This document shows, piece after piece, positions 1 through 8,584 of a stretch of DNA of 64,000 bases. The DNA lies in NCBI GenBank assembly GCA_049487715.1, contig CP150550.1:620001-684000 (forward strand), read 5' to 3'. Positions within the stretch are counted from its first letter, which is position 1, and each line of letters starts with the position of its first letter. A program made the position numbers and the translations under genes. This DNA comes from Pycnococcus provasolii. Taxonomy: Eukaryota > Chlorophyta > Pseudoscourfieldiophyceae > Pseudoscourfieldiales. The notes under the pieces were generated by a model. That model was not told the DNA's origin. It saw only the letters and a program-made list of their open reading frames with translations, and searched no databases.

Positions 1-1563
1 GCGCTTGCCGCGGCTGCGGCTGCCGCTCGTGACCGCGGCGGACATCCCGAGGCGACGGCGGAGAGCGGTCCTTGGGCGCTGACCCTTGACATGCCTGTGT
101 ACCTTCCAGTGATGCAGCATCTCAAGAAGCGCGAACTTCGCGAGGAAGTGTACCGCGCGTCAATCACGCGCGCGTCCAAGCCCGCCGAAGGCAAGGAGGG
201 CACCGTCGCGGGCGAAGATGGCGTGCTCAAGAACGGCGACAACACGCCGCTGATCCTTGAGACGCTGCGACTGCGAAAGCGCAAGGCGGCGCTTCTCGGC
301 TACGACGATCACTGCAGCGTGTCGATGGCGAAGAAGATGGCCACGCCGGAAACCGCGTTTGCCCTTCTCGAGGATCTTCGCGTGAAGAGCATGTCGTACG
401 CCTCGAAGGAGCTCGAGGACCTGAAGGAGTACGCCAAGGCCAATGGAGGCCCCGACGATTTGAAGCACTGGGACATGCCTTTTTGGGCGGAGCGACTTCG
501 CGAGGCGCAGTACAGCTTCACCGAGGAGGACCTGCGGCCATACCTTCCGCTGCCCGCGGTTCTCGATGGCCTCTTCAGCCTGCTTAACAAGCTGTTCGAC
601 ATCGAGGTGAAGCCTACGACGCAAAATCTCGAGAAGCCGCATCCCGACGTTCAGATTTTTGACGTCTTCCGCGACGGTGCGGTGATCGCGCACTTCTATC
701 TCGACCCGTACGCTCGCCCCGCCGAGAAGAGGGGAGGTGCATGGATGGACGAGGTGTTCGCGCGAAGCAGCTTGTTTGGCAGCGAGCCGGGTACCTGCCG
801 ATTGCCTGTTGCTCACATGGTTTGCAACCAAACTCCGCCAGTGGACGGCAAGCCGAGCTTGATGACGTTCCGCGAGGTGGAGACGCTGTTCCACGAAGCT
901 GGTCACGCATTCCAGCACATGCTCACTAAGGTGGACTGCGGACTGTGCAGCGGAATTCGCAATGTGGAGTGGGACGCCGTCGAACTTCCGTCTCAGTTCA
1001 TGGAAAACTGGTGCTATCACCGAGCCACGCTGATGTCATTCGCGAAGCACTATGAGACGGGCGAGCCGCTGCCAGATGACCTGTTCGACAAGATCGTGGC
1101 TGCACGTACGTTCCGCGCGGGCTCTATGATGATGCGCCAGCTTCACTTCGCGACGGTGGACCTGAGCCTGCACAGCGCGGCGCACTTCGACCCGGAATCG
1201 GGCGATGCGAGCAAGATTTTCGAGCTTGAGCAAAAGGTTGCGGAGAAGACGTGTGTCGTCATGCCGCTGCCCGAGGATCGTTTCCTGTGCGGATTTGCGC
1301 ACATCTTTGCGGGAGGGTACAGCGCGGGCTACTTTAGCTACAAGTGGGCTGAGGTGCTCTCCGCGGACGCCTTCGGCGCCTTCGAGGAGGCTGGCCTCGA
1401 GGACGACGAGGCTGTGAAGTCCACCGGGCGCCTGTTCGCCGATACGGTCATGGGTCTTGGTGGTTCGCTGCCTCCTATGGAGGTATTCACCAAGTTCCGT
1501 GGTCGTGAGCCGACGACGGACGCTCTTCTGCGTCACAGCGGTCTCGTCGCGGCGTCGGCGTAA
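1..1563 (+). CDS. M3-family oligopeptidase (OOP/oligopeptidase A-like), 5' partial
   Basis: Zinc metallopeptidase of the thimet oligopeptidase/oligopeptidase A group, which degrades short peptides; plant relatives clear targeting peptides in plastids and mitochondria. The frame is open from base 1, so the N-terminus lies outside the window and about 520 residues are visible. The ATG at 91 falls inside conserved sequence (GPWALTLDMPVYLPVMQH) and is not the start. The HEAGH zinc motif is encoded at 892-906, and the downstream ELPSQFMENW segment supplies the third zinc ligand, so the catalytic half is intact. The C-terminal FAGGYSAGYFSYKWAEVL segment is typical of the family. A TGTAA motif follows at 1604-1608. 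Function is secure; cellular location is not, because the targeting region is missing. Confidence 0.92.
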   Translation, partial: ALAAAAAAARDRGGHPEATAESGPWALTLDMPVYLPVMQHLKKRELREEVYRASITRASKPAEGKEGTVAGEDGVLKNGDNTPLILETLRLRKRKAALLGYDDHCSVSMAKKMATPETAFALLEDLRVKSMSYASKELEDLKEYAKANGGPDDLKHWDMPFWAERLREAQYSFTEEDLRPYLPLPAVLDGLFSLLNKLFDIEVKPTTQNLEKPHPDVQIFDVFRDGAVIAHFYLDPYARPAEKRGGAWMDEVFARSSLFGSEPGTCRLPVAHMVCNQTPPVDGKPSLMTFREVETLFHEAGHAFQHMLTKVDCGLCSGIRNVEWDAVELPSQFMENWCYHRATLMSFAKHYETGEPLPDDLFDKIVAARTFRAGSMMMRQLHFATVDLSLHSAAHFDPESGDASKIFELEQKVAEKTCVVMPLPEDRFLCGFAHIFAGGYSAGYFSYKWAEVLSADAFGAFEEAGLEDDEAVKSTGRLFADTVMGLGGSLPPMEVFTKFRGREPTTDALLRHSGLVAASA

Positions 1564-1603
1564 GTAAAAGAAAAAGAAGAGGAAAGTGGACGATAAAATA
1601 CGG

Positions 1604-1608
1604 TGTAA
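1604..1608 (+). terminator. TGTAA poly(A) signal
   Basis: TGTAA 41 nt after the stop of the M3 peptidase gene; this is the chlorophyte-type polyadenylation motif. Confidence 0.45.
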
Positions 1609-1743
1609 ATTTGGCCTTTTACATCACATCAACCACAAAAAAAAAATTGAAACCAGAAACCAGAAACCAGAAACCAAGTTTTTTGATAAAAGGATTTTCC
1701 CGCCTAGCTTTTTTTTCTTCGAGTTTTGCAACAATTGAATGTT

Positions 1744-2160
1744 TCAATCTTCGCTCTCCCTTGTCTTATTCGCGTCAGACTTTGCCCAGCGTCTTTCTCG
1801 GCTGCCTTTGTCGTTGTAGACATACCACGCGATGAAGGCGGCAAGAGGTAGCACGCTGATTGGTCCTTCCAGCGGTGACTTCGGAAGTTCAAAGCCTGAT
1901 GAGCTCTCCGCCGCCGCTTCGTTCGCAGCGAAAGCTGCGTTCGCGACGAACGAGTTCAACGCGGCGGCGGCGATGGCAAATGCTTGCTTTGCGCTTGTCG
2001 TGCTTGGCGCGTCGAGTTTGTTCTGCACGCACGTCGCCCGTGTGCGTGTTTTCTGTTTGAGCGCGTGTGCGTTTCGGTGTTTGGCAGCGCGTGTATCGTT
2101 GCGTGCGTGTGGTTCTTTAGGGTGTGCGCGCATGCTGCGAGCCATGTCTTGCGATATCAT
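1744..2160 (-). CDS. Small plastid-like single-membrane-span protein
   Basis: About 138 residues from the ATG at 2160; another ATG lies at 2145. The N-terminal two thirds is rich in Ala, Arg, Lys, Ser and Thr with few acidic residues, like a plastid transit peptide. It ends in an Ala-rich stretch with AFA-ANEA, a possible thylakoid processing site. After it come one hydrophobic span (PISVLPLAAFIAWYVY) and a charged tail. That layout fits a small thylakoid membrane subunit such as a minor photosystem or cytochrome b6f protein, but I do not recognise the family. The open frame continues upstream of 2160 through low-complexity sequence that is unlikely to be coding. Convergent with the M3 peptidase gene. 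Confidence 0.55.
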   Translation of the reverse strand: MISQDMARSMRAHPKEPHARNDTRAAKHRNAHALKQKTRTRATCVQNKLDAPSTTSAKQAFAIAAAALNSFVANAAFAANEAAAESSSGFELPKSPLEGPISVLPLAAFIAWYVYNDKGSRERRWAKSDANKTRESED

Positions 2161-2187
2161 GCTGTGCTGTGCTGTGCTGTGCTGTGC
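2160..2187. repeat. GCTGT pentanucleotide microsatellite
   Basis: About five tandem GCTGT units at the presumed start of the small membrane-protein gene. Confidence 0.7.
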
Positions 2188-2269
2188 CTGAGCGAGGGGC
2201 AAATATCTGCGCCGGGGGGCGGGAAGAAGGGGGGGGCAGAAGGCGAGAGGGGGAGGGGAAGGGGAGGGG

Positions 2270-2611
2270 GTGCCAGGTGGCCAGAGGGATGCGGGTCCAC
2301 TACGGGAACCACCCTTGCACCACTCCTCTCGCCTAGCAATTGCAAGCCGCCGAACGTTGCGCATCGTCGATGACTACAGCGCTTGGCTCGCGACGACGCA
2401 GCACCTGCCTAAGCTCTACCTTCACGCGGAGCCTGGATTCTTCGCACCCATCAACGACGCGCACAGTAGTACGTGGCCGAACGTAACTCGGCACTGCGTC
2501 AAAGGCTTGCATTTCTGCCAGGAAGACGACGCAGATACGATCGGGCAGCACATCGCGCGGTTCGTGGACGACGTGCACAAAAGTGGTGGTGTGCCGCGCT
2601 CTAAGCTGTGA
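2270..2611 (+). pseudogene. C-terminal fragment of a haloalkane dehalogenase/Renilla-luciferase-like hydrolase
   Basis: From about 2360 to 2611 the frame matches the last third of alpha/beta-hydrolases of the haloalkane dehalogenase group. It has VDDYSAWLA, then PKLYLHAEPGFF, then a GLHFCQED segment carrying the catalytic His, then an IGQHIARFV helix before the stop. The nucleophile-elbow Asp, the cap domain and the rest of the fold are absent. Upstream lies low-complexity DNA and an opposite-strand gene. Either this is a decayed gene end, or it is a last exon: CTCTCGCCTAG at 2326-2336 is a plausible 3' splice site, which would require a long intron spanning the opposite-strand gene. I favour a remnant. 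The first conserved residues follow that AG closely, so the exon model is not excluded. Confidence 0.6.
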
Positions 2612-2757
2612 ACATGTGACACGCCTTGAGCGGTCAATAATAAACTTGTTGTGTCCAATATTTAATAATCGTCTCTCTTGTTTTCAAGACGTTTTGAAGA
2701 AAACGTGTCAAGAAGCACCGCGCATTCAACACAAACACTTGTTAGCAGCGTTCCCTT

Positions 2758-3219
2758 CTACAACGAGGTCACCTTACCCTCGTCGATGATACTTTGCATG
2801 GTTGCAATAACATCTGCAGGCTTGCCGTAGTTGGAGAAGTACTCCGTTTTCCCTTTCTTTGGCAAGACCGGGTCATATCCAGCGAAGACGGGCGGCTTAG
2901 GCACATAGCTGCGTGAGAAGTTGAGGTGGTCTCCCATGGAGATCTGGCTCGCGGTGTCAAAGTTTCGGAATTTTGACGAGTATACGTTGTCAAAGTCGTG
3001 GGCGTGCGCGGTGAGAGAGGGGTCGTCCACCTGCTTAGCGAGCGCCTCCTCGTGCAGCGCCGCCTCCATCGCCTTGGCCATGTTCCCTGCCACACCCGCG
3101 TGCGGCATGAAGTGTGCCAGCTCGTAGTCGGGCGTCACGTACGTGCCCGTATATTCCGACGTGTACATGGCCGGGTCTGTGGGTCCGAATGCGACTGACG
3201 AGTGCGTGTCTTGCGCCAT
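2758..3219 (-). CDS. Uncharacterised 153-residue protein
   Basis: Start placed at the ATG at 3219 (MAQDTHSSVAFG); the frame is open further upstream but that part looks like leader. Rich in Tyr, Phe, His and Pro, with motifs such as YTGTYVTPDYELAHF, YSSKFRNFD and FAGYDPVLPKKGKTEYF. There is no signal peptide or membrane span. Short aromatic G/Y-x-x-Y patches like these occur in microtubule inner proteins of cilia, but the resemblance is impressionistic. Product unknown. Convergent with the dehalogenase remnant. Confidence 0.6.
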   Translation of the reverse strand: MAQDTHSSVAFGPTDPAMYTSEYTGTYVTPDYELAHFMPHAGVAGNMAKAMEAALHEEALAKQVDDPSLTAHAHDFDNVYSSKFRNFDTASQISMGDHLNFSRSYVPKPPVFAGYDPVLPKKGKTEYFSNYGKPADVIATMQSIIDEGKVTSL

Positions 3220-4348
3220 AGCGATAAGGCGTGCGATAACGTTTCGATGCTCGTCGGCGCCGTTTGGGGCGGGCACAGGGGAGAGTTGTGGGAACGCACG
3301 CGACGTCTTGGGACGGGGGAACGAGGCCGGAGAGGAGAACCCAGCTACAGTAGTACTACAGGGACCCGTGTGCACGATGGTGGGCTTGGTGGCAGGACTA
3401 GGCCTTCCTACTCATAGTCTAGGAGGAAAGCTTTGGTCTGGGCAGGGGCAGCCTAAAATAGGACTACGGTACAGTACCGATGGGCGCTGGCGATGCGTTG
3501 CAACTTGCAACGCCAAGAAGCCGAGAAGGACCGTACGTGCGGGGCCCAAACCACCCCAGTACAGTACAGGTACCCCAGCAACAAGGTGCAGCAACAGCAG
3601 AGGGCATACTGTGATACTGGCATAGGAAATCAGTGAAACCTGTGAACGGCGGCGCATAGAGTGATCGCAGGTAGGAAGTACTGTAGTGTGATACCAAACG
3701 CAGGAGGAGGTCGCAGGAGGGCAACGCGCACACTTCCCGCAGGAAGGAAACCCTTTACCCCGTTGGCCTTACATATTTCTTACCACCCCTTCCTTCCTAT
3801 TACTAGAGGAGTTGTTACCGTACCACCCTCCAGGTGGTGAGGTGGGAGGAGTTGCCACTTCCCCCTTCCCCCTTCGTAGTTCGTACCACCTTGGACCATC
3901 CCGTTTGGTTGTTCGGACTTCGGCGTGGGTTCACCACTTAACCTAGTACCTCCTCTCACGGCACCGTCTGTTCTCGTCGTCCTCCTCGATCCGGATCCCC
4001 TTCCCTTCCTCGCTCGATGACAGCGAACACTTCGGTTTGGGAACACCTGTGGGTCCCCCCTTCTGAGCTCTGTCCGCCTCGGCCTCGCCTCCGCCTCTAG
4101 CCCGCGTGCGTGTCCACTTACCTTTCCCAGCGCCTTCCTTCCTACCGCCTTGGGCTGCTCTCAACTCTCAGCTCACCAGCGCGCGCACACGGCGACATCA
4201 GGTCTGTCGTGTCCCACCTCACGCGGCTCCGAGAGAGAAGAGAAGAACCACGTCCACCGCGAGGCAACAGAGCCGCTCGTGCGTGCCGTGAACGCGTTCG
4301 TGAAGAAAGACACTAGCGCTTAGCCTTAACGGCGCAAGTCGAGCAGCC
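3220..4348. other. Divergent spacer without a recognised gene
   Basis: About 1.1 kb between the 153-residue protein gene and the armadillo gene. It has many GTAC-containing motifs around 3470-3580, pyrimidine-rich stretches, and short open frames of biased composition that look non-coding. No structured RNA or transposon ends were recognised. Confidence 0.5.
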
Positions 4349-5743
4349 ATGTCAGCCATATCCAACGCAACGCCGTCGCCGGAAATACAACAGAACGTTC
4401 AGCAGCTGTTCGAGAACCTACAGGGAAACCAGGCCATATCCAAGTACCAGCTCACCATGACAAAATCCATGGCAGCCTTCTACTTGTGGAGACTCGTGCT
4501 GGTATCCGAAATGAAGAAGGCGGAGATCGTCAAGGTGGGCTCTCTGCCGCACCTCGCAAAGCTCGCGGCGACTGGAGACGAGAGCGCGAGATACAATGCC
4601 ATTGGAGCACTGCTGACACTCGCAGCGTCACCTGAAATTCGAGAGAAGATGTGCGACTCACAGCTCGTTACCGCTTGCGCACGCTGTCTCGGATACGGGC
4701 ACGATAGAACGAAGGCCAACGCGGCTCAACTACTCGCGCTGTTTGGTGAGCTGTCGCCGCTCGTGCCAAAGCTAGTTCCCGTTCTCAAGCAGGTGCTCGA
4801 AGCGAGCGGCTCGAGCGACCCCGGTTGGGCTAATGGAGCGGCAACTCAGGCGTGTTGCCTGCAGGTTGTGAGATACATAGCCGTCTCACCGCCGGGAAGT
4901 GCTGGGCTTAAGGACGGACAGACGTGGCGGCCAGCGCTTCTCGAAGTTGGTGCCGTTCCTGCGCTCGTTTACGCCGTCGAACACGGGAGGTTGCCCGACT
5001 CGCGCGCGCACGCTCTCGTTTCTCTCGAAGCGCTGTGCTCGGAGAAGTCTGTTCCAGAAATGCTCATGCAGCTCAACGCACTCCCGCACTTTGCTAAATG
5101 TCTCTCAGATGCGCACGATGAGAGCCGCGCCGCCAGCGCAAGCCTGCTTTTCACGCTCAGCACTGAGCTCGAGCGCATGGAGTCTTTGCTTCCGGCGATT
5201 CCAGCGCTCGTCTCGATGCTGAATCCAAAGGTACCAGAGCCTGAGGGGAAAAAGAAGCCGAAGAAGAAGAAGGCGCCTGCACTACCACCCGCCCTTGCAC
5301 AGGGTGTGCGTCATGCGACGGCATGCCTGCGTCACCTGTCCTTCCTAGACGATGCGAAGGAGGATATTGTGAAGTGCGGCGCCATTCCGTTTGTTGTCAA
5401 GGGTCTTGAATTCAAGAAGAAGGGCATGGACGTCGAGTGGTTCGAGTATGCGACTGGTCTGCTGTACAACCTTGCGATGATGCCTGAGCACACGGCGGCT
5501 CTGGAGGAGGCGAAGGCGCCGAAGTACATATCTAAGCCGCTACACGAAAGGTGGCAGATATTCCTGCAGTCGGCCGAGGAGGAGGAGGAGGAGGAGCAGA
5601 CGCCATTTAAGACGCCCGGTGGAAGGGGCACGCCCGGCGTTTCGAAAATTGCCCCCTCGCGACCAGGCTTTGGATCATCTGCCCAAAGAGAGTATGCTCG
5701 GAACACACCGGTGGTCTCCAGGACACAAAAGGTGAAGGATTAA
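4349..5743 (+). CDS. Armadillo-repeat protein
   Basis: 464 residues from an ATG at 4349. The body is a run of ARM-type helical repeats, for example PHLAKLAATGDESARYNA, CARCLGYGHDRTKANAAQLL and PHFAKCLSDAHDESRAAS, the all-helical scaffold used for protein-protein binding. A Lys-rich linker (KKKPKKKKAP) near residue 310 interrupts the repeats. After them come an acidic stretch (about residues 408-418) and a Gly/Pro/Ser-rich tail with TPFKTPGGRGTPG, possible proline-directed phosphorylation sites. No catalytic domain. I cannot assign the subfamily. TGTAA follows the stop at 5817-5821. Confidence 0.8.
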   Translation: MSAISNATPSPEIQQNVQQLFENLQGNQAISKYQLTMTKSMAAFYLWRLVLVSEMKKAEIVKVGSLPHLAKLAATGDESARYNAIGALLTLAASPEIREKMCDSQLVTACARCLGYGHDRTKANAAQLLALFGELSPLVPKLVPVLKQVLEASGSSDPGWANGAATQACCLQVVRYIAVSPPGSAGLKDGQTWRPALLEVGAVPALVYAVEHGRLPDSRAHALVSLEALCSEKSVPEMLMQLNALPHFAKCLSDAHDESRAASASLLFTLSTELERMESLLPAIPALVSMLNPKVPEPEGKKKPKKKKAPALPPALAQGVRHATACLRHLSFLDDAKEDIVKCGAIPFVVKGLEFKKKGMDVEWFEYATGLLYNLAMMPEHTAALEEAKAPKYISKPLHERWQIFLQSAEEEEEEEQTPFKTPGGRGTPGVSKIAPSRPGFGSSAQREYARNTPVVSRTQKVKD

Positions 5744-5816
5744 GGGAGAGCCAGCTTCACGAGCCTTGGAGTATCGGCTGCCTTGTGACCCCTCGCTTTC
5801 CCAATGGAATCCAGCT

Positions 5817-5821
5817 TGTAA
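5817..5821 (+). terminator. TGTAA poly(A) signal
   Basis: TGTAA 74 nt after the armadillo gene stop. Confidence 0.4.
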
Positions 5822-5882
5822 ATTCACATTTTATAGTACCTCTAGCTCCTATGGCGTCGGGAAAGGTGTCGTTGAACTGAGA

Positions 5883-6142
5883 CAAGAGGAATTAGCATCC
5901 CCTGGGGAGCTCACTCCCCATGCTGTCCGGACCATTCTTGTCCTGCATCGATTGGCAAAAATTCTGCCATGTCTTGGAGCAAGTCTTTTGGATACCAGTT
6001 TTTGGTCTCGTAGATAGGTCGTAGACCTGTCTACGGCTCTACGCTTGTCCGAGTGCTCGAGGAGCAACCGGCATCCCCCCAAAAGACTTGCTCCAAGACA
6101 TGACAGGGGAGTGAGCTCCCCAGGGGATGTTAATTCCTCTTG
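5883..6142. mobile_element. MITE-like element with terminal inverted repeats
   Basis: A 260-bp non-coding element flanked by 7-bp direct repeats ACTGAGA at 5876-5882 and 6143-6149. Its ends are inverted repeats: the outer 39 bp run CAAGAGGAATTA(G/A)CATCCCC and on through TGGGGAGCTCACTCCCC. After a gap, the inner arms pair ATGTCTTGGAGCAAGTCTTTTGG (5969-5991) with its complement at 6080-6102. The left arm has about 47 extra bases. A nested hairpin GTAGATAGGTC/GACCTGTCTAC sits near the centre (about 6010-6035). It lies between two convergent genes, so the hairpin is the shared 3' region. No transposase is encoded. Confidence 0.7.
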
Positions 6143-6159
6143 ACTGAGAGAACAACTTG

Positions 6160-6164
6160 TTACA
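6160..6164 (-). terminator. TGTAA poly(A) signal
   Basis: TTACA on the + strand, i.e. TGTAA 9 nt after the stop of the minus-strand TFIIIC-like gene. Confidence 0.4.
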
Positions 6165-6173
6165 AATGCAAAT

Positions 6174-8441
6174 CTAATCAACAGGGATAGTATATCGATC
6201 GTTTTCGGTGTACGCCAAACCTGACGCCACGACTAAGTCGAGTAGCAGAATGCGAGCAAAGCCTTGGCAGCCTACCACCAGTGTTGGCACGTCGTCAGTG
6301 CCTGCGCTAGCCCAGGAAGCGCAGTTGACCATCTCTTCGGCCGGCGGAACAAAGAGACGGCGGTATGGATGTGGTGTGGGGTCAACGTCGTCAACGTTCG
6401 TCATACGATCGCGCGCTTTGCCGCCTTCCGATTTCGGCAGTTTTGCAATTTTTGTCTTCTGCTTATATCTACCATCATAGAAGCTTCCGTGAATACGCGC
6501 AAATGACGAGCCGAACGGCCCATTCTTTGTTTCCTGTACAGAAAACGAATCCACGACATCCGCACGGGGATTGTGTAGAAGCTCGACGACATTACTTTCT
6601 TTATCCAGTCGCTGCGATGCCACACACAGGTGCATTGGAAAGATGATGCCGTTTGGCGTCTTTCTCATAGGCACGCCAGAATATGCGGATGTCAAGCCGA
6701 CTTCACCTACGGAGCTACCATAGCAGAGCCACCTTCTCGTTGCCCCAAGTCTGCGGATGTCGTCCAAGTCCTCGTCTTCCATCGCCTCGTTGGAGTTGCT
6801 AGCTGCAACCTTCTGTTTTTTCGCCACGCGCTCATCGGCACCAGTGTCAGTATCGAGCCGCTCTGCCACAAGCGGAAGTTGTGGCGAGACGATGAACTTA
6901 AGCGAGCCAACAGTGAGGTGGCTCGTTTCTATGACCGTCCCGTCGTCTTGTACCGCAAGGTTCGGGCCCATGCCACATCCTCCCGGCCTGAAGATACGCT
7001 CCTGCAGCCGCATCGTCGATGAAGAACCGCGCCGCATGCTCGGCGGGATGTCGTGAAAGTAGTGTGCCAACAATGCCCCATCGTCGAAGGTGCAGAAGGC
7101 CTCCCCAAGGCCACGGCTTGCGGGCCATGCCAAGCCCGTGACTCTGGCACGCATCGAGTGGCACTCGTGCAGGCAGCGTACCGTCTCTAGCGGCGCGATT
7201 CGAGGGGATGTGCCAGCAGTACTATTGCTATCGCGGTGCACTCCAAGCAGCGCATGAGCATCGATCTCGTATAGGCGCAACTGACCGCGACTCGTGCCCA
7301 CGAGCAGCAGCGCGTCGCAGACGCCCATGCCCGTTGTGACGCCACCGCTGGGCACGCACGGTGGCTTGAATACCAGACTCTGCACGATGGTGCCACGCGT
7401 GTCGACCGTGATCGTCAGGACTGCATCGATAGCCAGCTTGGACGCCACGTCGTCGGGATCAGCGGAATCATCGACAGCCTTCAGCGCATATATCGAGCAC
7501 GTGCCATCCTGGTTGCCTGTGGCAAGCATATGGCGCAAGCGCTTAGCAGGCGCACTCGGCGGATCGGGAAGCCATGCGACGCACGTAAAGTGAGATGGTG
7601 GAACGAACGCGACGTTGGCGATGGCCGCCGTGGGCGCGCCTGCGAGCGAAGCTTGCGATAGACCAGCATTGGACGGCTGCGTGCCGGGTGCCCAGGCAAT
7701 GGCAGCGTGTTCGAGAGGCATCAAAGGCGGCGCTGTCACACTTTCCTTCTCGCCTTCGGAAGACGGTGGCTCGACGAAACACGATTTTGGCAGGCGGTAG
7801 ATGGCGAGCGCACCGTTGCCAAGGCAGCAAGCAAGCACGCCTGCAAGCTCGCTGGTTGCGCGCGGCGGCCGTGGGCGAAAAGCAAGGCTAAAGCAGATGC
7901 GTCCCGCGTGTTCCAGCAGGCACGTGCACGTCGCCCGAACACTGGGCGCAGCTTTCTGGTCCCCGTTGGCGAAGTCCAGAGAGCCCGTCTTAGCCTTGGT
8001 GACGTGAATAGCCCACAACTGAAGCGCGCCTCGTCCTTGGTATATGCTCCTCCAGGCAGTCTTGGCGTGTTCTTTCGGGTGCACGGCGAGCGCCAGGCTG
8101 TGCATTGTTGTTGTTGATGCCTCCAAAGCTGTAGCAGCAGCGGACCTGTCCATGGGTGCAAAGGCTGCGTCGACAACCGCCCCTCCTGTGGCGAGAATGG
8201 TCTCTGCGATGACAGCTCCTGTTGGGTCATCCGCTGAGTCGTTGTGTGATGCTGCTCCCGCCCCTGGTTCCGCTTGGTTGTCTGCTGCTGACGGAGGAGG
8301 ATACGGCACGGACGCGAACGGTACGAGGTCGCACTCGCCCGGTGCGTGCGCGTCGGCAGCTTCTCCACGTTTGGTCGCGTGCTGGTTTGTTCCGAAGCGC
8401 ACGCGTATCGTGTTGTTCGTGTCGAAGAGCGCGCTGGCCAT
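6174..8441 (-). CDS. WD40 protein, TFIIIC subunit GTF3C2-like
   Basis: 755 residues from the ATG at 8441 (MASALFDTNN); the frame extends upstream only to a TTG. WD-type strands are visible: FTCVAWLPDPP followed by LATGNQDGTCSIYAL, RVTGLAWPASRG followed by FCTFDDGALLAHYF, and near the end CASWASAGTDDVPTLVVGC. The segment RRWLCYGSSVGEVGL resembles the WLCYGGAAGIVR signature of plant general transcription factor 3C polypeptide 2 proteins. This suggests the WD40 subunit of TFIIIC, which recruits TFIIIB to tRNA and 5S genes. The family call rests on that motif plus layout; a generic WD40 protein is the alternative. Divergent from the methyltransferase gene, with only 143 bp between the starts. Confidence 0.7.
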   Translation of the reverse strand: MASALFDTNNTIRVRFGTNQHATKRGEAADAHAPGECDLVPFASVPYPPPSAADNQAEPGAGAASHNDSADDPTGAVIAETILATGGAVVDAAFAPMDRSAAATALEASTTTMHSLALAVHPKEHAKTAWRSIYQGRGALQLWAIHVTKAKTGSLDFANGDQKAAPSVRATCTCLLEHAGRICFSLAFRPRPPRATSELAGVLACCLGNGALAIYRLPKSCFVEPPSSEGEKESVTAPPLMPLEHAAIAWAPGTQPSNAGLSQASLAGAPTAAIANVAFVPPSHFTCVAWLPDPPSAPAKRLRHMLATGNQDGTCSIYALKAVDDSADPDDVASKLAIDAVLTITVDTRGTIVQSLVFKPPCVPSGGVTTGMGVCDALLLVGTSRGQLRLYEIDAHALLGVHRDSNSTAGTSPRIAPLETVRCLHECHSMRARVTGLAWPASRGLGEAFCTFDDGALLAHYFHDIPPSMRRGSSSTMRLQERIFRPGGCGMGPNLAVQDDGTVIETSHLTVGSLKFIVSPQLPLVAERLDTDTGADERVAKKQKVAASNSNEAMEDEDLDDIRRLGATRRWLCYGSSVGEVGLTSAYSGVPMRKTPNGIIFPMHLCVASQRLDKESNVVELLHNPRADVVDSFSVQETKNGPFGSSFARIHGSFYDGRYKQKTKIAKLPKSEGGKARDRMTNVDDVDPTPHPYRRLFVPPAEEMVNCASWASAGTDDVPTLVVGCQGFARILLLDLVVASGLAYTENDRYTIPVD

Positions 8442-8552
8442 GCTGGTCTCGCTAGTACAGAGTTTGAGCTGCTTTGGTTCGCGTGCGACAAGGGGGGAGG
8501 AAAACAACGCCCAGGTTTCCAGGCTCGTGAGGTTCGGGGTTTGGCATTTTTT

Positions 8553-8570
8553 TTAGGGTTAGGGTTAGGG
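8553..8570 (+). repeat. Interstitial telomere-type repeat (TTAGGG)3
   Basis: Three perfect TTAGGG units inside the 143-bp divergent spacer, 14 bp upstream of the methyltransferase ATG. Confidence 0.85.
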
Positions 8571-8584
8571 CCTTCACTCCGCAG

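Noticed and set aside
160-1020. 286-codon open frame antisense to the M3 peptidase
   Set aside because: Shadow of a clearly conserved gene; Arg/Leu/His-rich with no domain.
5883-6142. Inverted repeat read as an intrinsic bacterial-type terminator
   Set aside because: The genome is eukaryotic, and flanking direct repeats and long arms fit a MITE better.
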